NCBI GenBank assembly: GCA_013141055.1
Contig: JABFRS010000001.1
Span: 868,001-932,000 of the forward strand
DNA from: Cyclobacteriaceae bacterium
GTDB taxonomy: Bacteria; Bacteroidota; Bacteroidia; Cytophagales; Cyclobacteriaceae
Length of the DNA: 64,000 nucleotides
Reading direction: 5' to 3'
Made by a program: the position numbers and the translations under genes. Below the pieces are notes generated by a model that did no database searches, was not told the origin of the DNA, and was given only the letters and a program-made list of their open reading frames with translations. Of this stretch, positions 36,733 to 45,020 are shown piece after piece. Position 1 is the first letter of the stretch; the number at the start of each line of letters is the position of its first letter.

Positions 36733-37113
36733 ATGATGGACCTGACATCACAAATCATCTGGCTATTCATTTTACCGATACCCATTGCATGCATTGCATG
36801 GACGGTTACCCACGAAGAGATATTTTCCGAACCCCATCAATACTGTGTTAAAAGAAGCAAGGAAAGTAAGAACATCCTTGCGAGAAAATTCTTCTACCTG
36901 TTTACCTGCGAATATTGCTTCAGTCACTACATCACCATCATCATGCTCGTCTTAACTGAATTTCATTTACTGATGGATGGCTGGCGGGGATATGTTATTG
37001 CCGGCTTTGCACTTGTCTGGATCGCCAATGTTTATATGAGTCTCTATAATATGATCCGGATCGACATTAAAAAAGAGAAGATCATTACTGAGATTGAAGA
37101 GAAGAAAATCTAA
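36733..37113 (+). CDS. Small membrane protein with a CxxC motif
   Basis: A 126-residue protein if begun at the ATG at 36733 (another ATG follows directly). It has about three membrane segments: 'IIWLFILPIPIACIAW', a second after 'FYLFTCEYCFSHYITI', and 'GYVIAGFALVWIANVYMSLY'. The CEYC pair at the edge of the second helix recalls DUF1360-type proteins, which carry a similar CxxC, but the match is only by pattern. The Lys/Glu-rich C terminus should be cytosolic. It is 27 bases downstream of the helix-bundle gene. Function unknown. Confidence 0.6.
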   Translation: MMDLTSQIIWLFILPIPIACIAWTVTHEEIFSEPHQYCVKRSKESKNILARKFFYLFTCEYCFSHYITIIMLVLTEFHLLMDGWRGYVIAGFALVWIANVYMSLYNMIRIDIKKEKIITEIEEKKI

Positions 37114-37275
37114 GTCCATTAAAATCCCATCCCTGACCTAAAATCGGCTCAGAAACCTGTTAATTCCCAAATTGCCTTAAATCGGCGACACTCAGTACAC
37201 TAAATCCACAACTCACGTCATTCTTGTTGATTTGACTGTATCCCTGGACCACCTTTGTCTCGTCTATAGACTAAA

Positions 37276-38709
37276 ATGAATCCCATGAAAACGCTCATCG
37301 CCTTCTTCATCGCCTTTTTTGTTGCCGCCTCCGCCATGGCCCAGTCCCAAACTGAGGTTTACACCAATAATAAGTCGACTTCAAAAATCAAGATCAGCCA
37401 CTCCAACGGGGTCAGCAATTTCAATGTCGAAATCAGGGGCAAAATTGAAATGTCCGATGATGACAAGGATATCAAAAGCATGTCACCAGACGGATATCTG
37501 GAAATCACCAAGACTGTTTTCGGAAGCAGACGCTCAATCATTATAACTCCACAAGCAAACAGTCTGAAGCGCGAGTACTATGAAGGACGCACTTCTGTTC
37601 CATTTGAACCAGAAGGACGCAAGTGGTTGTCTGAGATACTTCCTGAACTTCTTAGAAGCACTACCATTGGGGCAGAAAGTCGCGTAAGCCGCTTCTATCG
37701 CCAGGGTGGATCTAAATCCGTACTCGAAGAAATTGGAAGATTGGAAAGTGATCACGTAAAGGCGCATTATGCAAACGCATTGATGGCATTAAATCTTCCT
37801 GAAAAAGATTATTCAAACATCATTTCCAAAGTTGCAGAATCTGTTGAATCCGATCATTACCTCACTGAATTCCTGAAAGGAAACATGAACAAGTTTCTTC
37901 TGAACAAAGAAGCAACCGACGCTGTGTTTGCCGCAACTCAAAAAATGGATTCTGATCATTACAGAACCGAAGTGATCAAGGAAGCATTGCGCAGCGGACC
38001 AGCTTCACCAGAAAGTATAAAGATCATCATGCAGGCTACCTCCACCATGGAGTCTGACCACTACAAAACTGAAGTCATCTCCAATCTTTTAAGACAAAAC
38101 AATCTTACTGAAGCTACTATTTCCGAAATGATCAATACTACCCGTTCTATCAACTCAGATCATTATCGCAGCGTTGTTCTTAACAAGGCACTGAACAAGC
38201 AAGGGCTTTCTTCAGTTTCTTATGTTAAAGTATTGGAATCAGTAAAAGACATCGAATCTGATCATTACAAGACTGAGGTTTTAACCAACCTACTTCGCAA
38301 TAATCTTAACAGTGAAGCTCAAATCAATCTTATAAGTGTCGCAGGAACTATTGATTCTGATCACTATATCACTGTGGTTGCCAACGAAGTCATCAAGAGA
38401 CAAACTATGTCGGATGAAGTTTTTCAAAAGCTCCTCACTACGATCGGGGGAAATGACAGCGATCATTACACTGCTTCATTTTTGCAAAACGCGCTGGAGC
38501 GTCCAAATCTTTCCAGGCAGAACATGCAGGCCATTCTGCAATCCGCCGGGAATATTGATTCAGATCATTACATCACAGAAGTGCTGACACGTGCTGCTCC
38601 AAAGATCAAGCTTATGAATGACGCTGCATTGAAAGATGCTTATCGCGCCATCGCCAAAAAGATTGATTCTGAGACTTACTACGGAAGAGCCCTGCGAGCG
38701 ATCGAATAA
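37276..38709 (+). CDS. Secreted protein with ten ~34-residue SDHY repeats
   Basis: A 477-residue protein with a signal peptide (about residues 4-22, ending AMAQ). An N-terminal beta-rich unit ('VEIRGKIEMSDDDKDIKSMS') resembles the extracytoplasmic part of some BlaR1/M56-type proteins. Residues about 150-475 form ten repeats. The serine of each Ser-Asp-His-Tyr falls at 158 (SDHV), 192, 226, 260, 294, 328, 361, 395, 429 and 465 (SETY): a near-constant 34-residue step. Each repeat fits two helices, so a solenoid is likely. No membrane anchor or enzyme motif is seen. It lies 64 bases upstream of the kinase-pseudokinase-LytTR genes on the same strand. Confidence 0.8.
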   Translation: MNPMKTLIAFFIAFFVAASAMAQSQTEVYTNNKSTSKIKISHSNGVSNFNVEIRGKIEMSDDDKDIKSMSPDGYLEITKTVFGSRRSIIITPQANSLKREYYEGRTSVPFEPEGRKWLSEILPELLRSTTIGAESRVSRFYRQGGSKSVLEEIGRLESDHVKAHYANALMALNLPEKDYSNIISKVAESVESDHYLTEFLKGNMNKFLLNKEATDAVFAATQKMDSDHYRTEVIKEALRSGPASPESIKIIMQATSTMESDHYKTEVISNLLRQNNLTEATISEMINTTRSINSDHYRSVVLNKALNKQGLSSVSYVKVLESVKDIESDHYKTEVLTNLLRNNLNSEAQINLISVAGTIDSDHYITVVANEVIKRQTMSDEVFQKLLTTIGGNDSDHYTASFLQNALERPNLSRQNMQAILQSAGNIDSDHYITEVLTRAAPKIKLMNDAALKDAYRAIAKKIDSETYYGRALRAIE

Positions 38710-38773
38710 TCACCTATTTACATTTGCTCATCTGATTTTCCTTCAGGCTAAAATTCTGTAGTTTCAAGTCCTT

Positions 38774-39814
38774 ATGTTCACGGCATCCCTTTCAAGAAAA
38801 CAATCCATGCGCAAATATTTGCTGCTGCTGATCGGGTGCACAACCATCGGACTTGTTTTCTTTACATTCATTCACTACAGTGAAACAGGGGCCATCCCGA
38901 CATTCCGTTTACAAAGTGAGAAGTACATGGTGGCCATCCTCATTACCAATGCGCTGGGGTTCGTAATCTTTCAAATCGACCGGCTGCTCGACAAGATCAT
39001 TCACTGGAAAAGTAATTTTCTATTGAGATTCATCAGTGGGCTTGGCGCCAATATCCTTCTGATCATTTTGTTCTTTGCATTTATCGGGAAACACATCTTC
39101 GAGATCAATGGTGAGGCACCTATCAAGCTCACGATGCTCTTTATCATTTCAATCTTTATTTATGAGATATTCTATGGCCTGTTTTATTCTTATCGCCACT
39201 ATGCAGTAACGCAGGCAGAGCAACTCCGCTCCGAGCGGTGGCAGCTTGAACTGCAGTTTGAATCATTAAAAAGTCAGATCAGCCCGCATTACCTTTTCAA
39301 TTGTCTTAATACAGTCTCATCCTTACTCTATAAAGACACCCGGGTGGCGGAAGAATTCATCAGAAGGATGGCAGATACTTTCCGGTATGTTTTAAATCAT
39401 CAGACACAAAAGCTTGTGCCACTGAGAGAAGAGCTGGAGTTTGTCAAGTCCTACTACTTTCTGCTTCAGGTCCGTTACGAATACCATCTGCAGCTTGAGA
39501 TCAATGTCCCCCAGAATATTCTGGATTCAATGATTCCCCCCATGACACTTCAGTTACTGGTAGAGAATGCAGTGAAACATAATTCCATCAGCAAAGACCA
39601 ACCCCTGCTCGTTTATATCAGTGCAGTTGACAACACCAGCCTCATTATTTACAACACGAAGACCAGCAGCCTTAAACCTGTTACCAGCTTCCGTGTTGGG
39701 TTGGAAAATATTCACAAACGCTACAGTTTCTTTACTCATGAAAAAGTAATTGTACGCGATGACGAAAAGTTCCTGGTTCAGCTACCGGTCTTAAAAAAGA
39801 ATCTGGCGTTATGA
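38774..39814 (+). CDS. LytS/YehU-type sensor histidine kinase
   Basis: A 346-residue kinase (a Met at 38807 is an alternative start). Four N-terminal membrane helices (about 14-35, 51-70, 84-105, 118-138) lead to a His_kinase domain. The phospho-acceptor is His172 in 'SQISPHYLFNCLNTV'. The ATP-binding N-box is 'LLVENAVKHN' (Asn265) and the G-box 'GLENIHKRY'. There is no periplasmic sensor domain, so the signal is sensed in the membrane or through a partner. It overlaps the next gene by four bases (ATGA). Confidence 0.92.
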   Translation: MFTASLSRKQSMRKYLLLLIGCTTIGLVFFTFIHYSETGAIPTFRLQSEKYMVAILITNALGFVIFQIDRLLDKIIHWKSNFLLRFISGLGANILLIILFFAFIGKHIFEINGEAPIKLTMLFIISIFIYEIFYGLFYSYRHYAVTQAEQLRSERWQLELQFESLKSQISPHYLFNCLNTVSSLLYKDTRVAEEFIRRMADTFRYVLNHQTQKLVPLREELEFVKSYYFLLQVRYEYHLQLEINVPQNILDSMIPPMTLQLLVENAVKHNSISKDQPLLVYISAVDNTSLIIYNTKTSSLKPVTSFRVGLENIHKRYSFFTHEKVIVRDDEKFLVQLPVLKKNLAL

Positions 39815-40857
39815 AAAGAATATTCATTCATAATCCCTTCTTCAGGATTTTTGCTCCGCCAGTGTTCGGTATTCTGGTGTATCTCATCATTCTTTTAGTC
39901 AATAATAATGTTGAGCAGCTCGGAACTTTGTTTATCAATCAGGAGGTTTATGTCAGCATTGTGTTAAGCCTCATCGCATTTGAATCAATGCGACTGACCA
40001 TTGTACTATTGCAAAAAATCTCGTTGCCAGTCAAAAATAAGTTTGCTCTGGAAATCCTGATCACGACAGTTGTCAGCGTTGCCATGGTGCTGATTGCCAT
40101 TACTCAATATTATAAATTCGGAATTGGCTTCGACATCAGCCCAAGAGAGTTGCTTCTCTTCGGAGTCATCTATGGACTGACAGCCTTGCTTTATAATGCA
40201 CTCTATATTGGCAATCAGTATTTGCATCAGGAAAATACCCAACGGATCGAGCAAGAGCATAAGCTGCGCGAAAGCCTGGAATCAGAGTTTACATCCTTCC
40301 GCCAGGAGATCAATCCTGATCTTCTTTATGATAGCCTGGAAGAATTGATCCTTTGTCTTCATAAAAATGCAGATGCTTCTGAAGAACTGATTGATAGCCT
40401 GGCAGCATTATACCGCTATCAGTTGATCAATCGTCAAAAAGAGTTTGTAGCACTTTCTGAAGAAATTCTGGCTATCAACAATCTTCTTCGGTTGGCCAAC
40501 CAAAAACATCATCATCACATTAAATGGAGCAACAGTGTCCGGAATGCAGAGAATATTTACCTGATGCCCGGCGCGCTGATCACAACCATTGATTCGATCT
40601 TGCGGAATACTTTAATCTCTGCAGACTCTCCTTTGGTACTTTCTCTCGAACAGGAGGATGATGATTACTTTGTGCTCCATCACGATCTGAATGATAAATT
40701 ACAATTGCATCCTGAGAGCCTTCAGGCCTTTCAACGTTTACAACGCTCGTATTCAGTTTATAGTGACCGGCCATTCATTCAAATAAAAGCAGGTCGCGAA
40801 AATTATATTAAATTTCCGCTGATCACTGTAGATCATACCGTAACCGAACCTGCATGA
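39811..40857 (+). CDS. LytS-type pseudokinase
   Basis: A 348-residue paralogue of the preceding kinase with the same layout of four membrane helices and a His_kinase-like domain. The catalytic positions are lost. Where the kinase has Pro-His-Tyr-Leu-Phe-Asn, this protein has Pro-Asp-Leu-Leu-Tyr-Asp (Asp170 for His). The N-box reads 'TTIDSILRNT', and the G-box glycine is missing in 'ESLQAFQRLQRSY'. It should neither autophosphorylate nor bind ATP normally. Four-base overlaps on both sides (ATGA) couple it to kinase and regulator. A regulatory or heterodimer role is inference. Confidence 0.85.
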   Translation: MKRIFIHNPFFRIFAPPVFGILVYLIILLVNNNVEQLGTLFINQEVYVSIVLSLIAFESMRLTIVLLQKISLPVKNKFALEILITTVVSVAMVLIAITQYYKFGIGFDISPRELLLFGVIYGLTALLYNALYIGNQYLHQENTQRIEQEHKLRESLESEFTSFRQEINPDLLYDSLEELILCLHKNADASEELIDSLAALYRYQLINRQKEFVALSEEILAINNLLRLANQKHHHHIKWSNSVRNAENIYLMPGALITTIDSILRNTLISADSPLVLSLEQEDDDYFVLHHDLNDKLQLHPESLQAFQRLQRSYSVYSDRPFIQIKAGRENYIKFPLITVDHTVTEPA

Positions 40858-41645
40858 GTCTCGCTCTGAACGTCCTGATTGTTGAAGATGAAACCCCGGC
40901 GGTGGAGAAGCTGGAGCGTTATCTTCAAAAGTACAGTTCGGAAATAAAAGTAAAAGGGACCTGCGACTCAGTCACTTCAGCCGTCAGCTGGCTCACCGAA
41001 AATCAGACTTCGATCGATCTCATCTTCATGGACATTCAACTGAAGGATGGGTTAAGCTTCGAAATTTTCCAAAAGGTGACGGTACAAAAGCCTGTGATCT
41101 TTATTACTGCCTATAATGAATACGCACTTGACGCTTTCAAAGTAAACAGTATCGATTACCTGTTAAAGCCAGTAACCTTTACCGATCTCAGCGCCAGTCT
41201 GCAAAAGCTTGAAAATCTCAGAGATCAGTTGGTCATGAATGATTCAAAGCTTGAAAAGATCAAATCCCTCGCAATTGAGAGTTCCGCGAAAAGCTACAAG
41301 AACCGGTTCATGGTGAAGGTTGGAGATCACATTCGCTCAATCACAACGGATCAGGTTATTCTCTTTTTCGCCGACGGCCGGGACGTTTATCTTGTTACCC
41401 AACAACTGCGCAAGTTTATCATTGACTTCACCCTGGAATCCCTTGAAGAAGTCCTGACGCCATCGTCCTTCTATAGAGTTAACCGCACATACATTTTAAA
41501 CATTCATTTCATTCAGGACGTGGTGGTCTATTCCAACAGTCGACTGAAAATTGCCACACAACCTGTATGGGATAAGGAGATTATCGTGAGTCGGGAAAAG
41601 GTGAATGAGTTTAAGGAGTGGTTCGACGGGAATAATTCAAATTGA
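40854..41645 (+). CDS. LytTR-type response regulator
   Basis: A 263-residue two-component regulator. The receiver domain (about 5-125) has Asp60 as phosphorylation site (DLIFMDIQLKDG), acidic residues Glu11-Asp12, 'FITAYN' and the conserved Lys in 'YLLKPV'. A LytTR DNA-binding domain follows (about 150-255; 'SSFYRVNRTYILNIHFI'). It overlaps the pseudokinase gene by four bases. It probably binds paired short direct repeats upstream of target genes. Its targets could include the SDHY gene. Confidence 0.94.
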   Translation: MSLALNVLIVEDETPAVEKLERYLQKYSSEIKVKGTCDSVTSAVSWLTENQTSIDLIFMDIQLKDGLSFEIFQKVTVQKPVIFITAYNEYALDAFKVNSIDYLLKPVTFTDLSASLQKLENLRDQLVMNDSKLEKIKSLAIESSAKSYKNRFMVKVGDHIRSITTDQVILFFADGRDVYLVTQQLRKFIIDFTLESLEEVLTPSSFYRVNRTYILNIHFIQDVVVYSNSRLKIATQPVWDKEIIVSREKVNEFKEWFDGNNSN

Positions 41646-41659
41646 AAATCAGATCAGGA

Positions 41660-42052
41660 TTAAGAATTCTCTTCCAGGCCGCTGGCAAGATCCTTAAGCC
41701 ATTGCGGTGAAGCAGAAGTTGGAGTGTTGATCTTAACAACAATTCCATTTGGATCATGAAGAGTAATCGACATCATTCCCAGATGTGATTTTTCTGGTCC
41801 TGTAAAAGTTGCCTTCTTTCTCGTCAGTTCTTTGGTAGCAATGTCCAAATCATTGGTGAGAAAACTGATGGAGATCACTCCCTTTGGAATATGCTCAGAA
41901 AAATTCAAGTCCATGGCATTGACATTCGTTCGGTAAACTTTCAATGCCGGCTGGTCTACTGAAGTTTCAAGACCCAGCACATTGCTATAAAAGGATTTGC
42001 TCTCAGCAACGTCGCCTGAACCGTATTCTATCTCATGTAATCTTAACTTCAT
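41660..42052 (-). CDS. VOC-superfamily (glyoxalase/bleomycin-resistance fold) protein
   Basis: A 130-residue protein with one vicinal-oxygen-chelate domain: 'EIEYGSGDVAESKSFYSNVL' at the start, then a second beta-alpha unit ending 'SITLHDPNGIVVKINTP'. Members may bind metal and act as glyoxalases, dioxygenases or binding proteins; the role here is not known. It lies 10 bases downstream of the DsrE-like gene, so it may be the tail of the sulfur/moaA operon. Confidence 0.83.
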   Translation of the reverse strand: MKLRLHEIEYGSGDVAESKSFYSNVLGLETSVDQPALKVYRTNVNAMDLNFSEHIPKGVISISFLTNDLDIATKELTRKKATFTGPEKSHLGMMSITLHDPNGIVVKINTPTSASPQWLKDLASGLEENS

Positions 42053-42062
42053 ACTTTGGCCT

Positions 42063-42593
42063 TCAAAATTTCAGTAATGCATACCCTTTCATCTGGTAAG
42101 TGGTGAGAGTCGTGAGCATGGAGGTAGCCACCTTCACTTCCGGCACCAGTTTATTACGGTCTACTTCCCTCCCAATGAGTGATTGCCCGCAAACAAATAT
42201 CTTCACTCCTGCAGCTTCCAGCTCTTTATACAGTTTGAGATTGGGATTGTCCACTTTATACTTTGAAAGATAAGAAGCATTGTCCATTGCGGTATACGTT
42301 GCTCCTCCATGAATCGCAATCACAACATTCATGTTCTTTGAAGGAACTCCCCCAATGGCATGCAGGTTCAGCATTCTCGCTACATTGTTCAATGCCCAGT
42401 TAATTGTATCCGGCTTTTCACTGGGGCGCTCCACTTCAATAACAATGTTGTAAACCATTTTCGGATCAGGCTTCTCAACAGCATAGGGAATTTCAAAAAC
42501 CCCTCCCGTACTTTTAATAACCGGATTAACGCGCGACTGGGAATATCCCGATGCAGACATCAGGCTGATTGCTATGAAAAGAATTTTTTTCAT
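42063..42593 (-). CDS. Periplasmic DsrE-family protein
   Basis: A 176-residue protein with a signal peptide (MKKILFIAISLMSASGYSQS) and a DsrE/DsrF-like domain: 'MNVVIAIHGGATYTAM', 'LYKELEAAGVKIFVCGQSL' and 'VATSMLTTLTTYQMKGYALL'. DsrE-type proteins carry or transfer sulfur, and Cys in 'IFVCGQS' is a plausible carrier. Periplasmic members are common in Bacteroidota. Placement beside a TSUP exporter and a molybdopterin-domain protein supports a sulfur-oxyanion role, which is inference. Confidence 0.85.
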   Translation of the reverse strand: MKKILFIAISLMSASGYSQSRVNPVIKSTGGVFEIPYAVEKPDPKMVYNIVIEVERPSEKPDTINWALNNVARMLNLHAIGGVPSKNMNVVIAIHGGATYTAMDNASYLSKYKVDNPNLKLYKELEAAGVKIFVCGQSLIGREVDRNKLVPEVKVATSMLTTLTTYQMKGYALLKF

Positions 42594-42608
42594 GAATACT
42601 GAGTTTTA

Positions 42609-43364
42609 TTATAAATGATCCTTTAAAATATTTATTCCTGCCACCAGAATCAATACCGCTGTAATTCTCCTGATATAGACCGGATCAAATTTCCTGACGC
42701 CTAAGCGCGATCCAATCTGTCCACCCACCAGCACCGCGAGCAGTAATGGAACAAGAAATTGCCAGCTCAATTCAGGAACACCCCTGTTGAATTGTCCTGC
42801 AAGACCTCCAATTGAATTCACCATGATGAATAAACTCGCCAATGCAGAAATTCTCCTGGGCTCTGACCATCTCAACATGTGCAGTACTGGCGAAAGAAAA
42901 ATGCCCCCTCCTATTCCAACAAGTCCGGACAACAGACCGATGCATCCCCCCAGAATAACCTTCAGAGTAGTAGATTCTTTAACTGCACTCCCTTCCTGTG
43001 TTTGTTTTTTTTCAGATTGAAACCACAAAAGAAATGGAACAATGACAAGTGTGACGCCCAGTAAAATAAAGAAAGTATGCTCTTCAATTTTCCAGAAACC
43101 TCCCAGATATGCCATTGGAATACTTGCCGATAGATAAGGCCATGCATCTTTAAAGGAAAGTTTTCCCTCATTATAGAAAATGATCAGTCCCCCTGTCACT
43201 ACAACGATATTACAGAACAACGCTGTTGAGCGAATGACCGGAAACGCGATGGCAAAGAATGGAAGCGCGAGCAACGCGAGATAACTTGATCCTCCACCAA
43301 AACCAACGGAAGAATAGATTAATGCTATAAGGAAAAATGCTGCAACAAGAAAGTAAAACTCCAT
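42609..43364 (-). CDS. TSUP-family (TauE/SafE) transporter
   Basis: A 251-residue membrane protein with about eight helices. The family signature is at the start ('IYSSVGFGGGSSYLAL') and repeated after the middle loop ('GLLSGLVGIGGGIFLSPVL'). TSUP members move sulfite, sulfoacetate or other organosulfur anions across the inner membrane. It lies 15 bases before the DsrE gene and 7 after the molybdopterin-domain gene, in one operon. Confidence 0.9.
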   Translation of the reverse strand: MEFYFLVAAFFLIALIYSSVGFGGGSSYLALLALPFFAIAFPVIRSTALFCNIVVVTGGLIIFYNEGKLSFKDAWPYLSASIPMAYLGGFWKIEEHTFFILLGVTLVIVPFLLWFQSEKKQTQEGSAVKESTTLKVILGGCIGLLSGLVGIGGGIFLSPVLHMLRWSEPRRISALASLFIMVNSIGGLAGQFNRGVPELSWQFLVPLLLAVLVGGQIGSRLGVRKFDPVYIRRITAVLILVAGINILKDHL

Positions 43365-43371
43365 TGTCCGA

Positions 43372-43884
43372 TCAAGCTCTTTTGACCTCGATAGAGATCA
43401 GTGCCTTTACATGCCTTCTTCCCGTTTTAAAATCTTTGGGAGAAATCATCAATATAGCACCATCCATATCTTTAACAGATTTGCCGTCTTTCTCAGTAAC
43501 AATATAAACGGAGTCACCCACAACGGTATTGAAGATTTCATTCCATGAGTAAACCACCGTATATCCGTCATTGGCTTTACAGATGAAATAATATTCACTC
43601 AATAACTTCGGACTGTCAGAAGTGATCTCCACAGACCCAAGAACGTCTTTCAGCAAGATTCCCTTCAAACCCTTTACTTCACTTTTCTTCTCACCGAGAT
43701 GATTGGTAATCACAACATCACCAATAGGTATCGACTTCCACTTTGTTAAATCAGTAATTTGAATTGTGACTGGCGACTTGACAGCTCCTGAAATAGTAAA
43801 TGAGGCACTTGGCACATCCTGTTTTTGTGCCAATGCATTTATGCTCAATACCAAAACACAAACGCAAAATATTATTGATCTCAT
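43372..43884 (-). CDS. Periplasmic molybdopterin-binding-domain protein (sulfite-oxidase fold, short)
   Basis: A 170-residue protein with a signal peptide (ending NALAQ) and a compact version of the oxidoreductase molybdopterin-binding domain: 'ISGAVKSPVTIQITDLTKW', 'LKGILLKDVLG', 'YYFICKANDGYTVVYSWNEI'. It is shorter than sulfite oxidases and lacks the dimerisation domain. The single Cys in 'FICKANDG' is the only candidate Mo ligand; whether it binds cofactor is uncertain. It is nine bases downstream of moaA, which makes the cofactor precursor. Confidence 0.75.
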   Translation of the reverse strand: MRSIIFCVCVLVLSINALAQKQDVPSASFTISGAVKSPVTIQITDLTKWKSIPIGDVVITNHLGEKKSEVKGLKGILLKDVLGSVEITSDSPKLLSEYYFICKANDGYTVVYSWNEIFNTVVGDSVYIVTEKDGKSVKDMDGAILMISPKDFKTGRRHVKALISIEVKRA

Positions 43885-43893
43885 AGCTTTTAT

Positions 43894-44892
43894 TTATCCA
43901 CCGATTGTTGACATTGATTCAGATACCAAATGCCCTTTTCTATTCTGCTCAGCTTCAAAACCATCTTTCGGACGACTTGAAAAAGCTTTGAGCAAATATT
44001 CCTTCAACTCCTCATCTGTTAGTCCTGACCGCATAAGGTCTTTGATATTTAAAACACCATCATCATACAGACATGTTTTCAAAACTCCCTGTGCGGTGAC
44101 TCTGATCCGATTGCATGTTCCACAAAAGGTTCTGCTAAAAGCTGCTATCACTCCAATGTTACCTTTGAATCCAGGAATGCGATAATGAATTGCCGTTGCA
44201 TTCTTAGGATCTTCTATCTTCTCAAGATTGGGAAACTCATTTCTGATATGATCCAGAATCTTTTTATACGTCCATGCCAGCGTTGAGTAATGACTCCCTT
44301 CACCATTGAAGGGCATTTCTTCAATAAACCTTACAGACACATCCTTATCCTTCGTCAATTCGATAAGCGGAAGGATATCTTCAATATTCTTTCCTTCCAT
44401 TACCACCGTGTTAATCTTGACAGGGATCCTATGTTCCAGCAATGAATCCAGCGTGGCCCGGGTTTTCCCAAACTCATCCCGTCGCGTAATGATCTTGTAG
44501 CGGTTGCGATCGAGGGTATCCATGCTGAGGTTCACCGATGCAATTCCCAATGCTTTCAATTCAGGAATATACTGACCTGTGAGAATACCATTCGTAGTGA
44601 GATGAACATCCTCAATGCCTTTCATCTTTACTATTCTCCTGATCAATTCCATAAGGTCCGTTCTGACGAATGGCTCTCCACCCGTCAATCTTACTTTCGT
44701 AATTCCCATCGATGCCATGAGACTTACCAGCCTTTCTATTTCCTCAAAGCTTAACAATTCTTTTTTCGGCAAGTAGTGAATCCCCTCTTCCGGCATGCAA
44801 TAAAAGCACCTGAGATTGCAACGATCCGTCACCGCCAATCTTAGATAGTTGACGGGTCTTCCATGATTATCAAAAAGTTGCTGTACTGGCAT
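43894..44892 (-). CDS. moaA: GTP 3',8-cyclase MoaA
   Basis: This enzyme makes the first step of molybdenum-cofactor synthesis, rearranging GTP with MoaC. It is a radical-SAM protein of 332 residues. The N-terminal [4Fe-4S] ligands are Cys25, Cys29 and Cys32 (CNLRCFYC). The C-terminal cluster uses Cys257, Cys260 and Cys274. The chain ends in Gly-Gly, as needed for MoaA function. It begins the minus-strand operon and is divergent from sufS. Confidence 0.97.
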   Translation of the reverse strand: MPVQQLFDNHGRPVNYLRLAVTDRCNLRCFYCMPEEGIHYLPKKELLSFEEIERLVSLMASMGITKVRLTGGEPFVRTDLMELIRRIVKMKGIEDVHLTTNGILTGQYIPELKALGIASVNLSMDTLDRNRYKIITRRDEFGKTRATLDSLLEHRIPVKINTVVMEGKNIEDILPLIELTKDKDVSVRFIEEMPFNGEGSHYSTLAWTYKKILDHIRNEFPNLEKIEDPKNATAIHYRIPGFKGNIGVIAAFSRTFCGTCNRIRVTAQGVLKTCLYDDGVLNIKDLMRSGLTDEELKEYLLKAFSSRPKDGFEAEQNRKGHLVSESMSTIGG

Positions 44893-45020
44893 TCGATTAC
44901 GAAGATCAGCAAAAATAAGCTTAATAGATCATCTAAAAAGAATTGGTTGCGCGGCAGATTCCTTCCTTGAAGGGAATTAATGTGAAAAAATAAAACAAGT
45001 ATCTTTAAACAAGTTTTGGC

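Noticed and set aside
37723-38700. Regular spacing in the DNA of the SDHY gene considered as a CRISPR or tandem DNA repeat
   Set aside because: The conservation is at protein level: period of about 102 bases, only short identical DNA stretches, one continuous reading frame. It is a protein repeat.
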